A stretch of DNA of 64,000 bases from Celoporthe dispersa. Taxonomy: Eukaryota > Ascomycota > Sordariomycetes > Diaporthales > Cryphonectriaceae. The DNA lies in contig WAID01000005.1 in the NCBI GenBank assembly GCA_016584495.1, positions 1,624,501 to 1,688,500 on the forward strand, in the 5' to 3' direction. The position numbers were made by a program, and so were the translations under genes. Every line of letters begins with the position of its first letter. Within the stretch, counting starts at the first letter, position 1. The notes under the pieces are model-generated. The model was not told the DNA's origin. It did no database searches and saw nothing but the letters and a program-made list of their open reading frames with translations. Positions 57,364 through 64,000 of this stretch are shown in pieces.

Positions 57364-60300
57364 TCAAGACGAACGCATGTACGTGTCCAATGCCGGCTGA
57401 CGGGGGTCCCGCATCCTGAAGAAGGAGGAGGTTAGCGTTCAGCGTGGGTGAGTGGCCCATCCTCATGCACACAACTCACCTCGTGATCTTAACATCCTGA
57501 TCTAGGTTTGCGCGTCCCTCGATTGCGTTGGGAGTAATGAGAATGAACTGACGGCCGACCGAGTTGCGTGCTGCCGAGATCTGTCGAGCGTGAGTGTCTG
57601 GACCTTCAGCAAGGGGTTCAGGAGGATTGTACTAACCAACATGTTGGTGCTGATAGCCCGGTTTACATTGTCCATGAAGACATCAAACTCATCCAGGCAG
57701 CGGAGGGGAGAGCCCATGGCCTCCCAGATTGCGAGTAGCAGACAGATGGACGAGAACGACTTCTCACCTCCCGAGAGAGTCTTTTGTGTTGCGGGCCGCC
57801 GCATTCTTGCGGGTCTTGTCCGGCTCGACTTGAACCTCCAGCGTATGAAGATCGTGTCGCAAAATCAGCCTGCCCCTAAAGTCTCGCTCGCTGAGCAGGT
57901 ACATGAAGTTCGCTCGAGACTGCGAGGAGATATAACGCCGGAACTTTCTCCACTTGGAGAGCCGATCCTCCAGAGTTCTCTTCAAGGCCTGATTCTCTAG
58001 TCGCACTTGCGTGTAACCTGTCTGCACTTCCTCCAAAGCTTTGATGCTGCTGTCCAATCGCCGCTTGACCTCCTCGTCGGTCATACCCCTTCTCTTTTCG
58101 CGCTCCTGCAGTGTAGCCACCAGAGAGCTCATTTTTTTCTCAAGAACATCGAATGTCTCGTCCTCGCTGATGTGGGTGCGAGGACAAATTTGTTCCGCCT
58201 GCGCAATAAAGTTGGTGACAGTCGCTTGAGCTTCCTCACATTCGCGCTCACAGAGCCGTTTCTCCCCTGATGGCCATCGCGTGCCGGTCATGTGCCTCGT
58301 TCTTTTGTTGAAGTGTAAGTTCACGCACATCTTTGTACCTCTTAACTTTGTCTCCGGCCTTCTTGAGCTGAGGCTCAAACTCCATTACAGCCGCCTTTTC
58401 AGCCTTGACCTTGTCCCGCAGAACTTCGCAAGTCCGGTTCTGCTCTTGCTTCCCTCAGCTGCGTAGTGCCGTATGAGCTGCCATAGTGGTCGAAATCCTC
58501 TTGAGCTTTTCGCAAGTCGGCACGGAGACCCTTGAGCCTCGCATCAACGCCCTCAAAACCGTCGAGCTCGGCTTGGATGTCGCCAATCTTGGCCTGGACT
58601 TCCCTTATTCTCTGCTTGTTGCTGTCAACAGCCTTCTTGATTTCCACGATGTCCTTTTGGCAACGTTCAAAGGCCCGCTGCTGCACCGTTTTCTTCTGCT
58701 GAAGATCTCGTACTTCTCCCTGAAGCTGGCTCAGTCTCTCCTTGTGAAGAGACGTCTCCTGCAGGGAGTCGCTTCTCAGTCGAGGCTTTTGGTGGGGATC
58801 TGGAGGGCGCGAGGGCGCGGAGGTGATACCGTTGGCATTGACAGAGAGCCGAACAGTCCAGTCACGCCTCCCTGGAAAAAGATGGAAGCAGGCGGCCACG
58901 TTGGGTGGAGGTGCGGAATTGACCATGATGCGGGTCGCATCGCCTTGGTCTTCGACTAGAATGACCTTCTCGATACGGTTGTTGATGATGAGTTGATTGC
59001 GGATCAGTGAGTTGTCGATCTTGAGTATTCGCAGGACCGTATCGAATTTCTCGTCTGGCTCATACCTTGACGTATCGATCGGTCTTGAGTTGCCAATAAT
59101 AATTGGGCTCTTGGTGACTCTCAGGCGGTTCATCATGTCCCTCAGTCGCTGCTGGTCACGCTTGCCCGTCACAACGAACCCATTTAGAGTTTCCCCAAAC
59201 ATTCGCTCCAACATAGGCGACCATACGGGTTTGAGAACTTGAATGTGGGCGCCTACGGGCCCCACGGGCTTCTGCTCAAACCCAGCATCCGCGTCAATCA
59301 TCCTCAGAAGCTGTGTCATCTGTGGCTCGTATGCATCGTAGAGCGAGCTTCGACCTTGTTCGAGCTCCCGAATTCTGTTATGCAGGGCCACGACTCCATT
59401 CATCTTCTCAGCCATGAGCTGGTCAAGCGTTTGTAATTCTCCGCTGACCTTCTCGATCTCTCTGTTGAGGTCCGGGATGCGCAGTTGTGAGTCATCAGAT
59501 TCCTTTCTGAGTTGGGCCTGTTTTGTCTCAGCGGCCTGCAGCTCCTGATTTGCCCGCGTGACAGCATCTCCATTCAGGGCTTCCAACCGCTGTTGCTCCT
59601 CGTGAATCATTCGCTCGTACTCCTGAACGCTGTTGCGCGCACTGCTGACGCGGGTATGAGCATCACGTTCGTCCTTGTTAAGATTCACGAGGTCCTTCTT
59701 GGCATCCTCATGTTCTCTTGCGCACTGGCCACTTTGGCCAGCAGAGCGTTATTTTCCTCGTCAGTTGCCGTGAAGTCCTGTTCAGCCTGAGTAATTTGTC
59801 GCTCGGCGTGCTCCAGCTGCTGGGCCTTCTGGTCGACAGCCCGTTGAGCAGCTGCAATGTTCCCGTCGCACTCAACAAGCTTGCCTTCCATTGCGACAGC
59901 CTTGCGCTCCATGTCCTCCACCTGACACCAGGCCAGCTTCCGAACCAAGAGCCGTTTTTCACGGCGCAGGTTCTCGGACTCCATGTACAGAGCGTAGTCC
60001 TTCTTGGCTCGCTCATAGTCCCGCTTGCAGAGATCCAGTCTCGTGTGCAGATCAGCCTCTTTAGTTTCATTAGAGCCCATGTACCCTATGACGACACGGT
60101 AGTCATCGTCCAGCTGTTGCAGCTGCACGCCCTGCATAAAGAACTTGAACTTCTGTTTCGGCGTTGACTGGTTGAGAAACTGTCGCGCGTTGTCCTGCGA
60201 CAGCACGTTGAGCGGATTGTCTACTTGGAGACAGTAGTACTCGACGATATCGTCGACATCCTGCTTCTTCTTGCTGATGATCCTACCGCCGGCAGAGAGG

Positions 60301-61159
60301 ACCCTGAAACTACTGGTCCCTTTCTTGTTGAAACGGCGCTCGACCTGGATGAAGTCCCCGTAGATGTCGTGCTGGTAGGCACCCTGGCCCTCGTTTTTGA
60401 TCTTGACTATGAGTCTGGCCTCGTGCTGCCCTTCCTTGATGAAGGCTTTCAGACTGCCTCCGCGGTTGGTCGCGCTCGCCTTCCCGCCGAGGCAGAGTGT
60501 GATTGCCGAGAGAATCGCGCTCTTGCCACTGCCGTTCTCGCCGACGATGAAGTTCAGAAGCGGACCGAGCTCGACGTTCAGACTGCTGTGGCACATGAAA
60601 TTGACACAGTGAATGCCCAAGAGGATACCGTTCTCGGAAGCCCTGTTGTTGGAGAGGCCCTGGCGGCCTCTCTGGAGCTGCAAGTCTTTGCGCTGGAGTC
60701 TCTGAGTGGCACGCTTGTCGTCGTCGTCGGCGTGCTCGAGATCCTTGAATCCATCGTCTCGTATGATGTCGTATTGGGTGGCGGGCGGTTCGTCATCACG
60801 GAAAGTGTCTCGCGCCCCGTCATTGCCATCTTGGTCAGGGTCCATCGATGCTTCAGAGGGTTCGCGTGCAGCTATTGTTCGTGCAGGCTGCTTTCCCGCA
60901 GAGATTCGGGCTCGTTTGCGGCGCTGTGACGCGAGTGTCAGTAAGAGCCTGCCTGCTTCATACATACGCCGCAAAAGTTATGTAGAAGAAGCTCTACAAT
61001 AGAAAATCGAGCCTCACATACGGCCTCGCTCAGCAGCTCAGAACTTGCCTCGCGCGTTTCGGCAATATCTCCCTCGGCATCGTCCTGGTCGTCATCGTCT
61101 CCACGGCGGCGCTTCCTGGCAGCACTGCCAGCAAGATTGTTGACAGTACGACCAGACAT
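57364..61159 (-). CDS. SMC6: SMC6, Smc5/6 complex ATPase, with several apparent frameshifts
   Basis: SMC-family ATPase of the Smc5/6 complex for DNA repair and replication-fork stability. The product is about 1191 residues. Landmarks: basic/acidic N-terminus (MSGRTVNNLAGSAARKRRRG), Walker A GENGSGKSA, long coiled coils, hinge near LQTLDQLMAEK to KPVWSPMLERMFGETLNGFV (partly neck), signature LSGGEKS, Walker B CLDEFDVFMD and an end RQPALDTYMRSS. Exons (minus) are 61022-61159, 57637-60923, 57480-57580 and 57364-57415, all GT-AG. The large exon breaks frame four times: one base missing near 59709-59713, and one surplus near 58446-58447, in the C run 58264-58267, and at about 57782-57797. The net correction gives 1095 codons for this exon and 1192 overall. 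Confidence 0.93.
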
Positions 61160-61670
61160 CTTGGCTGGTTGCTAGCCTGTCAGAGAGAAGCGAAAAGAAA
61201 CTGACCCAGCCTCAACGTGCTGGGCAGACTTATGTCTTGGTCAGGCGCTGGTTGTGGTTGTAAACCAGAGGCGGGAAGGAGGCTTGACGCGCAGCGCGCT
61301 GGAGTAAACGCGCTAAGTTGGAGGAAAGCGTAGCCTGTAAATACTCCGTACAGGGGGTCTGTCTGCCCCGCCTTCCAGCATCTCCCTTGTCACCACAACA
61401 GCCCTGCAGCCCCATCCCGCCAACCGTTGAAGAACTTCACACTCGTTCGCGTTCTCAAGCGAGTGCAAACTCGCTGGGCTCCTTCAACAACTCAAACCCC
61501 TCTCGAACTTGGGCTTCCACTGCTCACGCACTCGACCCAGCTCGTATTCTCCAAGTCGTCTCTCAAGACAATTCAGCTAGCACCTGGCAGGCAGGTGGAA
61601 AAGGTCTGATACTTCCGAGGTTCAAAAAATATTCCACAATATCAAACCACGACGATCTGATGAGCCCAGC
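61160..61670. promoter_or_regulatory. Divergent SMC6/SGT1 promoter region
   Basis: About 510 bases between the two start codons. No particular element is confidently recognised. Confidence 0.5.
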
Positions 61671-63595
61671 ATGGCCGGGAACGATTTGGCAGAGGACGCC
61701 GACGTAAGAGGCCAAGGCTCTCAGGGCTTTGAGCGGATGCTACCCGACAACTGTGTGGAGTACATGCTCTTCGTGATAGAGGCAGATGCACAAGCCAAGA
61801 AGATCCTGTCGGGTCTCGAGGCCGTTAGGAGAGCGGCAATTGAACTGTCAAAACATCTCACCAAGGGCTACATCTGGCAGCGAGATGGCTTTGGTATCGA
61901 GATAAAAAACGAAGGGGGTATGCTTTCAGCCACGTTCCCCGTACGACCTCTTCTACTGTACTAATAAAGAAAATAGGTCTACATTATCTCCATGGCATCA
62001 GTGACTACGGCGACTCGATAGAAGACGAATGGCTGGTCGTCTACATGCTTCGGGAGCTCACAAAACAGTTTCCGAATTTATGGGTGCGAGTCTCTGACAG
62101 CGACGGAGAGTTTCTACTGGTCGAGGCTGCCAATGTGCTGCCAAAGTGGTTGAACCCAGAGAATGACGCCAATAGGGCCTGGATACATGGCGGCCAACTA
62201 TGGATTATACCTCTCCAACAGTCGGACTCTGGCGTGCCGTCGAAGAAGATGGATCTGCCACAGGCCATCGGCACACTTCAGTCCGAGCCAGGCTCTCTTG
62301 TCCACTCGACATTCATCGAAGCAGAAGCATTCTATCGGCTGGAGAAATACCCCGGCCAGATTCAAGAGTCGGTGCATCATGCTGTGGTCACTATCCCAAG
62401 ACGGCTGGCATATGTGATCCATGAGCTGCCCGAGTCAATTGCACCCGCTATCGAGGCGTTCTACCTCAGAGACCCTACTTCACTGAAGCCCCTCCTGGTA
62501 GCATCTCCCGAACGACTCACGTTTCCGCCCAATGATCTTGTAGACTCGAGCGTTAAATTCACAAAAGTCCTATACGCGCAGTTAAAGTCTCAGCATTTCT
62601 CGGCACCTCCGGTCTGGCAGGATATTCTGACCGCCTCTGAGAGGGCGATTGCATCAGGGGCCGATGAGAACGATCAAAAGAAACACTCCAGGCTCGAGCT
62701 CGGCATGAAGGTCACCTGCGGGTTCGAGATGCTCGCCTTTGGTGCAGCCAAGAGCAACAAGCGGACGGCCAGAGAGCTTGCGCTCATCCTTGAGGATCTA
62801 GCCGAAGACGGAGACTCGGTTCTTCCTTCGGATGTAGACCTCAACTCGTGGCAAGACGCCGCGCGTGACGATGACGATTCCTGGATGGACATCAACTTCG
62901 AGGACTTTGAGAAAGAGCTGGATGGCAGAGGCAGCACCTCGGGACGCCAAGGCTTTACGGATGCTAACGCACAAGCTGATCTTCGAAAGATCGTCTCACG
63001 CTTCGAGGCATTTTTGAACGACGACAAGGCGGGAATCGACGGGGCAGAGTTTGATGAGATGGATGAGGACGACGATGGACATGACACGGACTCAGATGAA
63101 GAGAGCGGTAGCGAAGACCGCGACGTCAGCTTTGACGAGGAAGAATTCGCCCGCATGATGCGTGAGATGATGGGTCTGCCGGCAGGGAGCTCGCCGGCGC
63201 CGAACAAGGACAAGGGGAAAATGCCAGCATCAACATCGACAAACGATCTAGAAGAGGACAGTGAGGATGAGGAGATCAGGAAGTTGTCGGAACAGATGGC
63301 GGCAGAGCTGAACGATCACGGAGCCTTGGACTTGGACCCGACGCCCAAGAAACTCAAGGCTCTCAAGGGCAAGGGCAAAGAAAAGGCTACGACGCCACCC
63401 TCGGAGGATGCTGATGCCCAAGATATCGATGGTGAAGAAAGTGGGGATGAGGAGGTGGACATCGACTATAACCTCGCTAAGAATTTGCTCGAGAGCTTCA
63501 AGGGCCAAGCGGGCCTAGTCGGTCCAGTTGGTACGATGCTGGCGGACATGGGAATTCGTCTGCCCCGAGATGAAGACGACGAGGAAAATAAATGA
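61671..63595 (+). CDS. SGT1/ecdysoneless family protein
   Basis: Member of the ecdysoneless (ECD, fungal 'SGT1') family, implicated in pre-mRNA splicing (U5/PRP8 maturation) and transcription; not the Skp1-binding SGT1. The 621-residue product begins MAGNDLAEDADVRG, followed by LPDNCVEYMLFVI, KGYIWQRDGFGIEI, GISDYGDSIEDEWLVVYMLR and FPNLWVRVSDSDGEFLLVEA. It includes WLNPENDANRAWIHGGQLWI, an acidic C-terminal half (DEMDEDDDGHDTDSDEESGS) with WMDINFEDFEKEL, and an end in NLLESFKGQAGLVGPVGTML. Exons are 61671-61917 and 61977-63595; the intron is 59 nt (GTATGC...AATAG). The frame is intact. The gene is divergent from SMC6. Confidence 0.92.
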
Positions 63596-64000
63596 GACAC
63601 CCTTGACATCTTTCAACCTAAGGGGGGAGATGAAGGGAAGGGGGAAAGAAGAAGAAAAACCCAGGCAGAATAAAACCACAGCAGAGGAGGAGAAGTCCAG
63701 GCGCTGTATGAGTCTGGCTACTTCAATTCCGCTTCCGTCAAATGTGATACACCCAAAGGTTGTCCCTCCTTCGTCCCTAGCCAAGAATACCAAAGAGTTC
63801 TAACCAATTTAATAGCACCGCCACTCAGCACCATTGTCATGTCCAGCTTACCTAGTACGTTCAGCGCCAGCGCGCCTCCCTCGCACCGGCTTGGCCCAGG
63901 AATCAATTGCATAGCTTACCAAAACAAGGTGGCGCAGGTCGAGGCTGGACCGCAGCCGTAAACGATATCGTAGAGACTGACAATGTGAGGAGATGAGCAC
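63596..64000. other. 3' flank of the SGT1-family gene, possible end of a minus-strand gene
   Basis: The first part is an A/G-rich 3' UTR. Near the right edge the minus strand reads DIVYGCGPASTCATLFW before a stop (about 63918-63990), and GTAAGC donor-like strings occur at about 63856-63861 and 63912-63919. This might be the truncated edge of a further gene, but too little is inside the window to decide. Confidence 0.25.

Noticed and set aside
58264..58447. Programmed ribosomal frameshifting in SMC6
   Set aside because: No slippery heptamer with downstream pairing is evident, several shifts in one gene are implausible, and other genes show the same kind of break.

Overview
The window is nuclear DNA of a filamentous ascomycete, most likely a Sordariomycete. 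The genes are broken by short spliceosomal introns of about 55-150 nt with CTAAC/CTGAC-type branch points, bases are fairly GC-rich, and the products are fungal housekeeping proteins plus a fungal secreted protein and a cytochrome b5-fused sphingolipid desaturase. I see no operon, phage, CRISPR array, rRNA gene, convincing tRNA or recognisable transposon.

Layout. 2.0-3.0 kb (+) secreted Asn-rich protein. 4.4-5.0 (+) mitochondrial ribosomal protein uS17m. 5.3-7.9 (-) MIT-AAA ATPase (Sap1/spastin type). 8.5-10.7 (-) COG6. 11.6-14.3 (+) ATG9. 16.7-18.2 (+) mitoferrin (Mrs3/4). 19.0-20.7 (-) ER TPR-DnaJ protein (P58/DNAJC3 type). 21.5-22.4 (+) HAUS1-like augmin subunit. 22.6-25.9 (-) VAC14. 27.9-28.2 (-) 63-residue two-exon protein. 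31.8-33.6 (-) sphingolipid desaturase. 35.1-36.0 (+) unknown low-complexity Cys/His protein. 36.4-38.2 (-) dihydrolipoamide dehydrogenase. 39.0-41.6 (-) SGD1/NOM1. 42.1-42.8 (+) SRP14. 43.1-43.4 (-) small Cys-rich protein. 45.1-47.4+ (-) three-RRM SR-like protein (Gbp2/Hrb1 type) with an 8-nt microexon. 56.0-57.0 (+) COQ9. 57.4-61.2 (-) SMC6. 61.7-63.6 (+) SGT1/ecdysoneless protein. The stretches 25.9-31.8 kb and 47.4-56.0 kb are gene-poor.

The genes act in membrane trafficking and autophagy (COG6, ATG9, VAC14, Sap1-like), mitochondria (uS17m, mitoferrin, E3, COQ9), protein targeting and folding (SRP14, TPR-DnaJ), genome maintenance and spindle (SMC6, HAUS1), and RNA or ribosome metabolism (SGD1, Gbp2-like, ecdysoneless). 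They do not form one pathway. Four divergent pairs share short promoters: COG6/ATG9, TPR-DnaJ/HAUS1, SGD1/SRP14 and SMC6/SGT1.

The main caution is sequence quality or mutation. Eight conserved genes need about eleven single-base corrections to stay in frame, mostly next to short homopolymers. After one-base corrections every affected exon set sums to a whole number of codons, which fits residual assembly indels better than pseudogenes. I found no convincing new biological system. The more interesting points are two candidate GC-AG introns, the 8-nt microexon, a tandem GATA site in the COG6/ATG9 promoter, a telomere-like motif in front of the uS17m gene, and three small or low-complexity genes of unknown function.
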